A stretch of 64,000 nt of DNA from Flavivirga amylovorans (GTDB taxonomy: Bacteria > Bacteroidota > Bacteroidia > Flavobacteriales > Flavobacteriaceae), in contig NZ_JAUOEM010000006.1 in the NCBI RefSeq assembly GCF_030540875.1, positions 248,001-312,000 of the forward strand, in the 5' to 3' direction. Both the position numbers and the translations under genes were made by a program. The notes below the pieces were generated by a model. That model saw only the letters and a list, made by a program, of their open reading frames with translations, was not told the origin of the DNA and did no database searches. This document shows positions 8,258 to 17,570 of this stretch, piece by piece (position 1 is the stretch's first letter; every line of letters starts with the position of its first letter).

Positions 8258-8677
8258 TTATTGTTTAGCTATTTTTTGCGCAATAAAATTTTCAACCATG
8301 TTAACAACTTTATTAGCTGACTTATTATCTGCTTTTCTTAGCCATTCGAGATATTCGTTAAGTTCACCTAGTTCTTTGCTGTTATCAACTATAGTGAACC
8401 CGAAATTATAGTCTTCAAAAATACGTTGTTGTGTATTTATGTCGATAACTTTAAAAAGATTTCTGTGTCTTCTATCTAAACTTATTCTTTTAAAAGTGGC
8501 ATCAACGCTAACTCGATCACCTTCAAGAACTTGTAGGAAATTAGCGTTAGAGTATATCAATACACCTGTTATGTTATATTTTGAATTATTTTTTTTCGCT
8601 TTTGAAAATAAAATTTTGAGAGTATTTAATGATTCTTCCTGACAAGAATCACTAATATAGCATATTGTCTTTAGCAT
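8258..8677 (-). CDS. BLUF-domain blue-light sensor
   Basis: 139 aa consisting essentially of one BLUF domain, which binds FAD non-covalently and senses blue light. The diagnostic residues are present: Tyr7 (ICYISDS), Asn35 (YNITGVLIY) and Gln49 (FLQVLEGD), the trio that rearranges hydrogen bonds on light absorption. No output domain is fused, so it belongs to the short BLUF class that acts through a protein partner. It lies 39 bases upstream of rpe; the neighbours do not reveal a target. Confidence 0.93.
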   Translation of the reverse strand: MLKTICYISDSCQEESLNTLKILFSKAKKNNSKYNITGVLIYSNANFLQVLEGDRVSVDATFKRISLDRRHRNLFKVIDINTQQRIFEDYNFGFTIVDNSKELGELNEYLEWLRKADNKSANKVVNMVENFIAQKIAKQ

Positions 8678-8764
8678 TTAAAAAAAATTGGTTCAATCTA
8701 AAATACAAAAAATAATATAATGGAGTGATTGGAGATCAATATTTATATTAAAGGGAATAAAAAC

Positions 8765-8791
8765 GAACCCCCGGTAATCAGCCGAGGGTTC
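8765..8791 (-). terminator. Rho-independent terminator downstream of rpoD
   Basis: On the minus strand GAACCC-TCGG pairs with CCG-GGGGTTC around a short loop and is followed by GTTTTT. It lies about 70 bases beyond the rpoD stop codon. Confidence 0.7.
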
Positions 8792-8860
8792 TTTCATCAA
8801 TCAAAAAACGAACAGTTATGTGTAACTGTTTGTTGTCGTAATTTAGTCGTAAAAAAATTA

Positions 8861-9724
8861 CTAACCTAAATATGTTTTTAATATTTTACTTCTAGAAGTA
8901 TGCTTGAGTCTTCTAATCGCTTTTTCTTTAATTTGTCTCACACGCTCACGTGTTAAGTCAAATGTTTCACCAATTTCTTCTAAAGTCATTGGATGTTGAT
9001 TTCCTAAACCAAAGTATAAGCGGATTACGTCTGCTTCACGGGGTGTTAATGTTTCCAAAGCACGCTCAATCTCAGTACGTAAAGACTCATGTAATAATTC
9101 TCTATCTGGATTTGGCGATTCACCACTGTTAAGTACATCGTATAAGTTTGAATCTTCACCTTCAACTAAAGGAGCATCCATACTTACGTGGCGACCAGAG
9201 TTTTTCATAGATTCTTTAACATCATTAATAGTCATGTCTAGTTCCTTAGCAATTTCCTCTGCACTTGGAGGACGTTCATGACTTTGCTCAAGAAAAGCAA
9301 ATGTTTTATTAATTTTATTAATAGATCCAATTTTGTTTAATGGTAAACGTACAATACGAGATTGTTCAGCCAATGCTTGCAAAATTGATTGACGAATCCA
9401 CCAAACAGCGTATGATATAAATTTAAAACCACGTGTTTCATCAAAACGTTGTGCCGCTTTAATTAAACCTAAATTACCTTCATTAATTAAATCTGGTAAT
9501 GTTAAACCTTGGTTTTGATATTGTTTTGCAACCGATACAACGAAACGTAAATTAGCTTTTGTCAACTTCTCTAAAGCTATCTGATCTCCAGCTTTAATAC
9601 GTTGTGCTAATTCTACTTCCTCGTCAGCTGTAATTAAATCAACCTTTCCTATTTCCTGTAGATATTTATCTAACGAAGCGGTTTCTCTATTAGTAACCTG
9701 CTTCGTAATTTTAAGTTGTCTCAT
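8861..9724 (-). CDS. rpoD: Primary RNA polymerase sigma factor (RpoD/SigA type)
   Basis: 287 aa, the compact form usual in Bacteroidota. Regions run in order: 1.2 ([24 protein letters not shown]), 2.1-2.4 with [13 protein letters not shown], 3 ([20 protein letters not shown]) and 4.2 with the helix-turn-helix [22 protein letters not shown]. The long acidic region 1.1 of proteobacterial RpoD is absent. This sigma is the one expected to read the TAnnTTTG promoters seen elsewhere in this window. A hairpin terminator follows the gene. Confidence 0.96.
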   Translation of the reverse strand: MRQLKITKQVTNRETASLDKYLQEIGKVDLITADEEVELAQRIKAGDQIALEKLTKANLRFVVSVAKQYQNQGLTLPDLINEGNLGLIKAAQRFDETRGFKFISYAVWWIRQSILQALAEQSRIVRLPLNKIGSINKINKTFAFLEQSHERPPSAEEIAKELDMTINDVKESMKNSGRHVSMDAPLVEGEDSNLYDVLNSGESPNPDRELLHESLRTEIERALETLTPREADVIRLYFGLGNQHPMTLEEIGETFDLTRERVRQIKEKAIRRLKHTSRSKILKTYLG

Positions 9725-10064
9725 CTAAAGTTATCCTGTGATTTTTAATTGAATATTTGGGCATTCATGTGGTTATACGTATATATGTCGTATAATGTTA
9801 CAAAAAGTTTCAAATTATTTTTTGTATTCATTTTTTAGACCCGAAAAAATTAAGAAAGTCACATTAATACCTTTGTAGATTACACGAAAAATGAGATATT
9901 TACTATTTTTATGAATCATATAAATATTTTTTTTACTACTCTTTATTGAAAATCTAAAAGATATTTAAAGCAGTTCAAACCGCTTAAAATCTCCAGTATT
10001 AATAAGGTTTTTGAGGCAAAAAAGAAACAGAACAAACCCTATATTAAGAATTTGTCCCGCTCAG
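9725..10064. other. 340-bp intergenic region upstream of rpoD
   Basis: AT-rich leader region of rpoD. I found no open frame with coding character and no perfect TAnnTTTG element. The rpoD promoter must lie here. Confidence 0.6.
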
Positions 10065-10138
10065 TGACCGCGAAGGGATTCGAACCCCCAACCCTCAGAG
10101 CCGAAATCTGATATTCTATCCAGTTGAACTACGCAGCC
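10065..10138 (-). tRNA. tRNA-Arg (anticodon UCG)
   Basis: Cloverleaf read on the minus strand: acceptor GGCTGCG pairs with CGCGGTC (two G-U pairs), anticodon stem TCAGA/TCTGA with loop TTTCGGC giving anticodon TCG, and T-arm loop TTCGAAT. Discriminator base is A; the CCA end is not encoded. 74 nt. It would read CGA and related Arg codons. Confidence 0.92.
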
Positions 10139-10156
10139 ATTTATTTAATTATAAAT

Positions 10157-10262
10157 TGTCATTTCGACAGAGTGAAGCATGAACGACGAGAAATCTTTAA
10201 TTTCAATAAAAATAAACCTTATAATTATGAGATTCCTCCTCATACTTCGTTCGGAATGACAA
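10157..10262. repeat. Dispersed inverted repeat GTCATTTCGAC...TTCGGAATGAC
   Basis: The ends TTGTCATTTCGAC (10157-10169) and TTCGGAATGACAA (10250-10262) pair, and the inner parts GAGAAATCTTT and GAGATTCCTCCTC also pair partly. This is the palindromic intergenic repeat commonly seen in Bacteroidota. A degenerate half-copy lies near 10770-10826. Confidence 0.6.
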
Positions 10263-10284
10263 CTAATATTTGTTAACTATTAAT

Positions 10285-10734
10285 TTATGCTAATTTTTGT
10301 CGTACAATATTAGAAATGGTTTTACCATCAGCTTGCCCTGCTAACTCTTTGCTAACAATTCCCATAACTTTTCCCATATCTTTCATACCCTCTGCTCCTA
10401 TTTGATCTATAGTCATAACAACTACTTTTTCAATTTCTTCATCGGTTAAAGCTTCTGGTAAAAATTGAGCAATAACATCTGCCTCTGCTAATTCCGGTGA
10501 AGCTAAGTCTTCTCTTCCTTGCTCCAAATAAATAGCAGCGCTATCTCTTCGTTGTTTTACTTGTTTTTGAAGTATTTTAAGCTCTTGTTCTTCTGTTAAA
10601 TCCTCTTTTGCTCCACTTTCAGTTTGTGCCAATAAAATAGCAGATTTTACAGCACGCAAAGCCGTTAAAGCTGTTTGATTTTTAGCTTTCATTGCTTCTT
10701 TTAAAGCTGACATAACATCTTGTTGTAAACCCAT
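10285..10734 (-). CDS. yqeY: GatB/YqeY domain protein
   Basis: 149 aa from the ATG at 10734 (MGLQQDVMSALKEAMKAKN); the frame extends upstream to 10836 through repeat sequence, so the shorter start is right. The whole protein is a YqeY domain, related to the tRNA-binding tail of amidotransferase subunit GatB: ALRAVKSAILLAQTESGAKEDLTEEQ, RRDSAAIYLEQGREDLA and MGKVMGIVSKELAGQADGKTI-type segments are typical. Function as a free protein is not settled. A terminator separates it from ftsZ. Confidence 0.93.
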   Translation of the reverse strand: MGLQQDVMSALKEAMKAKNQTALTALRAVKSAILLAQTESGAKEDLTEEQELKILQKQVKQRRDSAAIYLEQGREDLASPELAEADVIAQFLPEALTDEEIEKVVVMTIDQIGAEGMKDMGKVMGIVSKELAGQADGKTISNIVRQKLA

Positions 10735-10846
10735 TATAATTTTATTTAAATGCGAAGATATAAAAAAGTTGGAAGCATGAAGAACGAAGTACCAAGAAAA
10801 AAGATTCCCTCGTAGGAGGAAATGACAAAATTTCAATTAATAAAAA

Positions 10847-10878
10847 AACCCGAAAAGACGAGGTTTCCTTTTCGGGTT
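10847..10878 (-). terminator. Terminator at the end of the dcw cluster
   Basis: Perfect 11-bp stem AACCCGAAAAG/CTTTTCGGGTT with a 10-nt loop. The minus-strand transcript continues into seven Ts. It is 28 bases past the ftsZ stop codon and ends the division cluster. Confidence 0.85.
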
Positions 10879-10905
10879 CATAACAAAGTTAGGCCAGTGT
10901 TCTAT

Positions 10906-12906
10906 TTAATCTACGTTATCGTGTAAAAACGAATTATTGCTTCTTAATTGTATATCGTCATTATCATCTAATCCTATACTGGTTCTAGACATATCTGTTT
11001 CTGATGAATGTTTAGCTTCATTTAAATTAACGCCTTGACGCTTATAGGCAGGCTCTTTTTCTATATCATCAATCTTTGCATTATTGAATTTATAATTGAA
11101 GTCTTTCATTTTACGCCTGCGCTCTTCTGCACGTTCTTTAAGCAACTCAGAAATTGGTGTATTCATCGGGTCTATTTCTTCTGTAGCTTCCTCATTTAAA
11201 GCAGGCTCATTTGTTACCTTTTTTTCAAAAACAACATCATTATCTACTTCTTCTAAAACCTCATTAGATGCTGGGTTCTTTTTATTAATTGAAGACTCAA
11301 CCTCAACATAATCGTCCAGTGCGTAACGAATATCTCCATTTTCATTAGTTTCTGTAACTGGAATAATTTCTACGTAATCATTGACTGGTATTTTTTTTAT
11401 GTCCTCATCCATTAATTGATGAGAAATAACATCTTCCTCTTCTTTAATCTCTTTATTATTATCTGATGATGATAGTGGCAAGTCAAAGGTTAAAGTAATT
11501 TGTTGTTCTTCTTCAATATAATCTGAAATAATTTCTACATCAGTAATATCTTCAACATCATCAGACATTCTTGTAACTGGCTTAATAATAAAATCCTCAT
11601 CCTCTTCTTCAATATTAGCCTTTACTTCGTCATATACAACATTGATATTTTTAATAATTTCCGATGTTGGTATTAAATCGATATTTTTAGTTGGTTCTAC
11701 CGTTTTTTGTTTATTAACGGTTCGTTTTTTTAAATTACTATCTTCATCTTCTACAGTACTCACATCTAAAGTGTGACGAACTACAGGTGGTTCCTTTTTC
11801 TTTTCTAACTCAATTATTGGAGCAATAATCGCTGGTTCTTTTTCTTTAGGATTTAGATCCTGTTCTTCGCTAAGCGAGTGTACTACTTTTTTGGTTTCTG
11901 TATTAGAAATTTCGTCTTGTTGTTCAATGTTAAATCCTGTTGCAATAATGGTTACTGCTATAGATTCTTCCAATGATTCATCTTCACCAACACCCATGAT
12001 AATATTGGCACCATGTCCTGCTTCATTTTGAATGTGATCGTTAATCTCTCCTATTTCATCAATAGTAATTTCCTGAGAGCCAGAAACAATTAACAACAAT
12101 ACATTTTTAGCTCCTGTAATTTTATTATCGTTTAATAAAGGAGAATCTAAAGCTTTACGAATGGCATCTTGAGCACGATTTTGACCTGAAGCTAAAGAAG
12201 ACCCCATAATAGCCGTTCCACTATTACTCAATACTGTTTTAGCATCACGCAAATCAATATTTTGTGTGTAGTGATGTGTAATAACTTCAGCTATACCACG
12301 AGCAGCCGTAGATAGCACTTCATCTGCTTTAGAGAATCCAGCTTTAAAACCAAGATTACCATAAACTTCACGAAGTTTGTTATTATTTATTACAATTAAA
12401 GAATCTACAACATCTCTTAATTTTTCAATCCCTTTTTGAGATTGTTCAATACGCATTCTACCCTCAAATTGAAATGGCATGGTTACAATACCTACTGTTA
12501 AAATGTCTAACTCTCTAGCCATTTTAGCAATAATAGGAGCAGCTCCTGTTCCTGTACCACCGCCCATTCCTGCAGTTATAAATACCATTTTAGTATTAGA
12601 GTCTAACATTTGAGAGATATCATCAAAACTCTCAACGGCAGACTGTTCTCCAATATCTGGATTTGCACCTGCACCTAACCCTTCAGTTAAACTAAGACCT
12701 AATTGGATTTTGTTTGGAACACCGCTGTTCTGAAGTGCTTGCGCATCGGTATTACATATGTAAAAATCAACACCTTTAATACCTTGTTGGAACATGTGAT
12801 TAATGGCATTGCTACCACCTCCTCCAACACCAATAACTTTAATAACATTTGACTGGTTTTTAGGCAAATCAAATGCAATGCTTTCGAATTCTTCTTTGCT
12901 GCTCAT
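10906..12906 (-). CDS. ftsZ: Cell division GTPase FtsZ (long acidic C-terminal linker)
   Basis: Tubulin-like GTPase that forms the Z-ring at midcell. The GTP-binding signature GGGTGTG is at residues 115-121, after VIGVGGGGSNAINHM (25-38); the T7 loop NIDLRD is at 216-221. The globular part ends near residue 330. The remaining half is an acidic, low-complexity linker ending in a conserved-looking tail DIQLRSNNSFLHDNVD, the peptide expected to contact FtsA. At 666 aa it is nearly twice the E. coli protein, but long tails are common in Flavobacteriia. It is the last gene of the dcw cluster. Confidence 0.97.
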   Translation of the reverse strand: MSSKEEFESIAFDLPKNQSNVIKVIGVGGGGSNAINHMFQQGIKGVDFYICNTDAQALQNSGVPNKIQLGLSLTEGLGAGANPDIGEQSAVESFDDISQMLDSNTKMVFITAGMGGGTGTGAAPIIAKMARELDILTVGIVTMPFQFEGRMRIEQSQKGIEKLRDVVDSLIVINNNKLREVYGNLGFKAGFSKADEVLSTAARGIAEVITHHYTQNIDLRDAKTVLSNSGTAIMGSSLASGQNRAQDAIRKALDSPLLNDNKITGAKNVLLLIVSGSQEITIDEIGEINDHIQNEAGHGANIIMGVGEDESLEESIAVTIIATGFNIEQQDEISNTETKKVVHSLSEEQDLNPKEKEPAIIAPIIELEKKKEPPVVRHTLDVSTVEDEDSNLKKRTVNKQKTVEPTKNIDLIPTSEIIKNINVVYDEVKANIEEEDEDFIIKPVTRMSDDVEDITDVEIISDYIEEEQQITLTFDLPLSSSDNNKEIKEEEDVISHQLMDEDIKKIPVNDYVEIIPVTETNENGDIRYALDDYVEVESSINKKNPASNEVLEEVDNDVVFEKKVTNEPALNEEATEEIDPMNTPISELLKERAEERRRKMKDFNYKFNNAKIDDIEKEPAYKRQGVNLNEAKHSSETDMSRTSIGLDDNDDIQLRSNNSFLHDNVD

Positions 12907-13011
12907 AAATTCTATTTTACTGAGGTTTTATACTTTATTTTTTAATTCTATGGATATTTTCTATATGCTTTTACTAAAATGATCTATTAGACCATTTTAG
13001 TACACTCATTT

Positions 13012-14325
13012 TTACTCTGCGTTATCTAAAAAATCTTTAACGCGTTCGGTTAACTTATCTAAAAAAGAACGACGCTCTTTGACTGGCTGTTCTTTAATGT
13101 CTTCAATTGGTTTTTCTTCTTCATTTTCTTCAATAGCAACTTCTTCTTGTTCTATTTTTTTTCTTTCTTGGCGTTTTAATCCGTCTAAAACTAGTCCTAC
13201 TGCCGTAGCATATAATGGGCTTGTAATATCGTCATCGCTATCTCCAGCTAAATGCTCATTTGGATATCCAATTCTGGTATCCATTCCAGTTATGTACTCT
13301 ACTAGTTGCTTTAAATGTTTTAACTGGCTACCACCACCTGTTAATACGATACCTGCTATTAGTTTTTTCTTTTGCTCTTCGTGTCCATAATTTTTAATTT
13401 CAACATATACTTGTTCAACAATTTCAACAACACGAGCATGTATTATCTTTGAGAGATTTTTTAATGTTATTTCTTTTGGTTCTCTACCTCGTAATCCTGG
13501 TATAGATACTATTTCGTTATCTTTATTTTCCCCTGGCCACGCAGAACCAAATTTTATTTTTAATAATTCAGCTTGCTTCTCAATAATGGAGCAACCTTCT
13601 TTTATATCTTCAGTAATCACATTACCTCCAAAAGGAATCACAGCTGTGTGACGTATAATTCCATCTCTAAAAATGGCCAAATCTGTTGTTCCTCCTCCTA
13701 TATCTATAAGTGCTACACCTGCTTCTTTTTCTTCTTGGCTTAAAACCGCATTTGCTGAAGCTAGTGGCTCTAACGTAATGCCTTCTAAATTCAAACCTGC
13801 ACTTTGCACACAACGGCCAATATTCCTAATAGAAGATACTTGACCTACAACCACATGGAAATTAGCCTCTAAACGGCCTCCGTACATTCCTATTGGTTCC
13901 TTGATTTCTGCTTGCCCATCTACTTTATACTCTTGTGGCAACACATGTATAATTTCTTCTCCAGGAAGCATAACCAGTTTATGCACTTGGTTTATTAGTC
14001 TATCAATATCTTCGTCATCTATAACATGCTCTGAATTTGGTCTTGTTATATAATCACTGTGTTGTAAACTTCTAATATGTTGCCCAGCTATGCCAACAGT
14101 AACACCCTCAATTTTCATTTCTGCAGAAGCTTCTGCTTCTTGAACAGCTTGTTGTATAGATTGAATAGTTTGCGTAATATTATTTACAACACCACGGTGC
14201 ACTCCTAAACTTTTAGATTTACCTATTCCTAAAATTTCAACTTTACCGTATTCATTTTTACGTCCAATCATGGCCACAATCTTTGTGGTTCCTATGTCTA
14301 ATCCTACTGCTAAATTATGCTCCAT
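13012..14325 (-). CDS. ftsA: Cell division protein FtsA
   Basis: Actin-like ATPase that tethers FtsZ to the membrane. The phosphate-1 loop is in LAVGLDIGTTKIVAMIG (5-21) and the phosphate-2 loop is DIGGGTTD at 208-215. The SHS2/1C domain (about 85-165) sits between. The end, SFLDKLTERVKDFLD, is the amphipathic membrane-targeting helix, preceded by a charged Glu/Lys linker. It starts 3 bases after the ftsQ stop codon, so the two are translated together. Confidence 0.97.
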   Translation of the reverse strand: MEHNLAVGLDIGTTKIVAMIGRKNEYGKVEILGIGKSKSLGVHRGVVNNITQTIQSIQQAVQEAEASAEMKIEGVTVGIAGQHIRSLQHSDYITRPNSEHVIDDEDIDRLINQVHKLVMLPGEEIIHVLPQEYKVDGQAEIKEPIGMYGGRLEANFHVVVGQVSSIRNIGRCVQSAGLNLEGITLEPLASANAVLSQEEKEAGVALIDIGGGTTDLAIFRDGIIRHTAVIPFGGNVITEDIKEGCSIIEKQAELLKIKFGSAWPGENKDNEIVSIPGLRGREPKEITLKNLSKIIHARVVEIVEQVYVEIKNYGHEEQKKKLIAGIVLTGGGSQLKHLKQLVEYITGMDTRIGYPNEHLAGDSDDDITSPLYATAVGLVLDGLKRQERKKIEQEEVAIEENEEEKPIEDIKEQPVKERRSFLDKLTERVKDFLDNAE

Positions 14326-14328
14326 GGT

Positions 14329-15048
14329 TTATATTTTGGTACATACTACTTGGTTGTCAAACTGCAAATTGACTTTACTATAATTATTAAGTGTTTTCTC
14401 TTTCATGTTTTTTTGATAAAATGCCTTTAAATTATTAATCTTTTTATCTAAAAAACTTACGTCACCTAATTGTACTATAAAATTACAATGCCTAAATTTT
14501 AAGGATACAACTTTATCTATATTTTGATGAATCTCGATAACATTTTTTTTCAAGAATTCATCATTCATAATTTTACTAGCAATCTTACGAATGCTTTTTA
14601 AATTATTCTTCTCAACATAACCAGTAACTAATGGTACTCTTGCTGAATAATTGATAGACAAAGGCATGTAGAAACCTTCGTCATCAACATAATAAGACGC
14701 ATTTGTACTCACTCGTGCTATTGGTGTTTTTTGTTCTATTTCTGCATTAAGTGTACCATTTACAGAAACATACACTTCTGCCGCTTTGATCATTGGATTA
14801 GATTTCAGGGCATTTTCTAGCTCATTCAAATCTAAAGTTTCTTTGGGTACATTTTTAACACCCCCATATTTTTGTATTAACAATTTACTAACAGTTTCAT
14901 TTGTAACAAATAAGTTATTTTCTCCAATAAATTTTACATGCGGATTTGATACTTTTCTAGCAGCATTTCTTTTTGATGCAAAAGCGAATAAAAAGCCCAC
15001 TAGCACCAATAAAACAAACATCTTTATGTAATTCCAATTAACCCGCAA
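14329..15048 (-). CDS. ftsQ: Cell division protein FtsQ/DivIB
   Basis: 239 aa with one N-terminal membrane helix (about residues 8-25) and a periplasmic domain. The segment NNLFVTNETVSKLLIQKYGG followed by ENALKSNPMIKAAEVYVSVNGTLNAEIEQKTPIARV is a divergent POTRA and beta domain, as in FtsQ. Sequence identity in this family is low, so position between murC and ftsA is the decisive evidence. The first 11 bases overlap the end of murC. Confidence 0.9.
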   Translation of the reverse strand: MRVNWNYIKMFVLLVLVGFLFAFASKRNAARKVSNPHVKFIGENNLFVTNETVSKLLIQKYGGVKNVPKETLDLNELENALKSNPMIKAAEVYVSVNGTLNAEIEQKTPIARVSTNASYYVDDEGFYMPLSINYSARVPLVTGYVEKNNLKSIRKIASKIMNDEFLKKNVIEIHQNIDKVVSLKFRHCNFIVQLGDVSFLDKKINNLKAFYQKNMKEKTLNNYSKVNLQFDNQVVCTKI

Positions 15049-16390
15049 TACTTAATTCTTTTTTAATACGTTTTACTTGTTCTCCAATATCTCCTGCTCC
15101 GATAGTTAATATAATGTCTGCATTGCTGTCTTGTATAGCCAACAATAGCCCTTCTTTACTAACCAATTTCTTATTTTTATTATTTATTTTATTTAGTAAC
15201 CAAGTTGATGTTACACCTTCAATAGGTAGCTCTCTAGCTGGATAAATATCTAATAATATCAATTCATCAAACTGCGATAAGCTTTTAGCAAAATCGCCTA
15301 TAAAATCTCGTGTTCTAGTATATAAGTGTGGCTGAAAAACAGCTAAGACTCTTTTGCTAGGATACATTTCCCTAACAGCCTGATGAACAGCATTAATTTC
15401 CTCTGGATGATGTGCATAATCATCTATAAAAACTAAATCATCAGTTTTTATATGATATGTAAACCTGCGTTTAACACCTTTGTAAGATGCCAAAGCTTTA
15501 GTAAGCTGAACAGAAGAACACCCATATTCCAAAGCCATAGCCAAAGCTACTAGTGCATTTAGCAAATTATGCCTGCCAGGCAAATTAAATTGTATATTTT
15601 CGAGTATCGTTTTTGGCGTTTTTACATCAAAAATATATGTGCCGTTTTCTATTTTTATATTTTGAATTGCGTAATCTGAATTATCTTCTATACCATAAGT
15701 AGTACCCTGTAAAGGCAATCCATTTCTAACAAATAATTTTCCTTGTGGCTTTAATCTTTTTGAAAAATCTTCAAACGATTTTTTCAATTCTGAAGGGTCT
15801 CCATAAATATCTAAATGATCTGCATCCATCGATGTAATACATGCTATATCTGGAGATAGTGTCAAAAAAGAACGATCAAATTCATCTGCTTCAACTACTG
15901 AAACATCAGTTCCATTTAGTATTAAATTAGAATTATAGTTTTCACTAATTCCACCCAAAAAAGCAGTTAAAGGCACATTGCATTCGTTCATTATATGTCC
16001 TAAAATACTAGTTGTGGTCGTTTTTCCATGAGTACCTGCAACCGCTAAACAAAATGTATTTTCTGTTATTAATCCTAAAATCTGGGAACGTTTTAACACA
16101 TGATATTTATTCGTATTAAAATAGTTTAATTCTGAATGGCTCTCAGGAATTGCTGGCGTATAAACTACCAGTGTTTTTTCTACATCTAAAAAAGAACCAG
16201 GAATATTATCTACTAAATCATTAAAATGAACTTCAATACCCAAAGCCACCAAACCATCTGTTATTTCAGTTTGAGTTTTATCGTACCCTGCAACATGTTT
16301 ATTATTAGCATAAAAATATCGAGCTAATGCGCTCATCCCGATACCTCCGATACCAATCAAATAAATATTATGTATGTTATTTAAATTCAT
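15038..16390 (-). CDS. murC: UDP-N-acetylmuramate--L-alanine ligase
   Basis: Adds L-Ala to UDP-MurNAc, the first peptide step of peptidoglycan synthesis, in the cytoplasm. The N-terminal nucleotide-sugar motif GIGGIGMSALA is at 13-23, the ATP loop GTHGKTTTT at 119-127, the central metal and substrate region includes VVEADEFDRSF, and YAHHPEEI marks the C-terminal domain. 450 aa is normal. It overlaps ftsQ by 11 bases and follows murG by 3 bases. Confidence 0.98.
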   Translation of the reverse strand: MNLNNIHNIYLIGIGGIGMSALARYFYANNKHVAGYDKTQTEITDGLVALGIEVHFNDLVDNIPGSFLDVEKTLVVYTPAIPESHSELNYFNTNKYHVLKRSQILGLITENTFCLAVAGTHGKTTTTSILGHIMNECNVPLTAFLGGISENYNSNLILNGTDVSVVEADEFDRSFLTLSPDIACITSMDADHLDIYGDPSELKKSFEDFSKRLKPQGKLFVRNGLPLQGTTYGIEDNSDYAIQNIKIENGTYIFDVKTPKTILENIQFNLPGRHNLLNALVALAMALEYGCSSVQLTKALASYKGVKRRFTYHIKTDDLVFIDDYAHHPEEINAVHQAVREMYPSKRVLAVFQPHLYTRTRDFIGDFAKSLSQFDELILLDIYPARELPIEGVTSTWLLNKINNKNKKLVSKEGLLLAIQDSNADIILTIGAGDIGEQVKRIKKELSIAG

Positions 16391-16393
16391 TTA

Positions 16394-17491
16394 TTATTTA
16401 TTCAGAAGCTTTTCAACCTCATCTGCTATTTGAGTTGTAGCATGTACTAATGCCATTTTTTTTATGTTACTTCCTAATTTTTTTTGTTTTTCTGGAGATG
16501 CTATAAGTTGCGAGAATTTGTTTTCAAAATCCACATCTAAATCTGCTTCTTTAATTAACATCGCCGCATCATTATTTACAATTGCCATCGCATTTTTTGT
16601 TTGATGATCTTCTGCCACATTTGGGGATGGTATAAAAATGACCGGCTTACCTACAATACATAATTCTGAAACTGAACTTGCTCCTGCTCTAGATATCACG
16701 ACATCTGCTGCTGCATAAGCAAAGTCCATATTATTTAAGAATTCATACACTTGTACATTGTTCGTATTATTATAAATTTTGTATTGCTGATAATACAGCT
16801 TACCACACTGCCATATAATTTGAATGTTTTGTGCATCTAAAAAATCCAACTTATTCTCAATCAATTCATTTACTCTTCTAGCTCCTAAACTCCCTCCTAA
16901 AACCAAGAGTGTATATTTCCCATGTTTTAGATTAAAAAACTCCTTAGCTTCTACTATTTTACTATCTACATCTAATAAGTCTTGACGTACTGGATTTCCT
17001 GTTTTTATAATTTTTTCACGAGGAAAGAAACGCTCCAATCCATCATAAGCCACGCATATTTTTTGTGTTTTTTTAGACAATAACTTATTAGTAATTCCTG
17101 GATATGAATTCTGTTCTTGTATCAAGCTTGGAATATTACTTGATGCCGCTACATATAGCAATGGACCACTAGCAAATCCTCCTGTCCCAATTGCCACATC
17201 TGGTTTAAATGATTTTATTATGCTTCGCGCACTCCAAATACTACTAATTAACTTAAGAGGAAATGCCAAATTTTTCAGACTTAGCTTTCGCTGAATTCCA
17301 GAGATCCAAAGTCCTTCAATATCATATCCTGCTTGTGGCACTTTTTCCATTTCCATTCTATCTTTAGCTCCCACAAATAGAAACTCAGCACCTGGAAAAC
17401 GAGACTTCAACTCATTTGCAATAGCAATAGCAGGATAAATATGTCCTCCTGTTCCTCCTCCAGATAATATGATTTTGTATTTACGATTCAC
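16394..17491 (-). CDS. murG: UDP-N-acetylglucosamine--MurNAc-(pentapeptide) pyrophosphoryl-undecaprenol GlcNAc transferase
   Basis: Makes lipid II from lipid I at the inner face of the membrane. The family-28 glycosyltransferase signature [15 protein letters not shown] starts at residue 11; [37 protein letters not shown] and [12 protein letters not shown] are the other MurG motifs, the last near the UDP-GlcNAc site. 365 aa is the usual length. Confidence 0.98.
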   Translation of the reverse strand: MNRKYKIILSGGGTGGHIYPAIAIANELKSRFPGAEFLFVGAKDRMEMEKVPQAGYDIEGLWISGIQRKLSLKNLAFPLKLISSIWSARSIIKSFKPDVAIGTGGFASGPLLYVAASSNIPSLIQEQNSYPGITNKLLSKKTQKICVAYDGLERFFPREKIIKTGNPVRQDLLDVDSKIVEAKEFFNLKHGKYTLLVLGGSLGARRVNELIENKLDFLDAQNIQIIWQCGKLYYQQYKIYNNTNNVQVYEFLNNMDFAYAAADVVISRAGASSVSELCIVGKPVIFIPSPNVAEDHQTKNAMAIVNNDAAMLIKEADLDVDFENKFSQLIASPEKQKKLGSNIKKMALVHATTQIADEVEKLLNK

Positions 17492-17570
17492 TATGTATGA
17501 TTTACGAATGTTCTTCTAAAAACGCTCTTTCTCTTATACTTTTTTTTCTTTAATCTTTATTCTTGACCTC

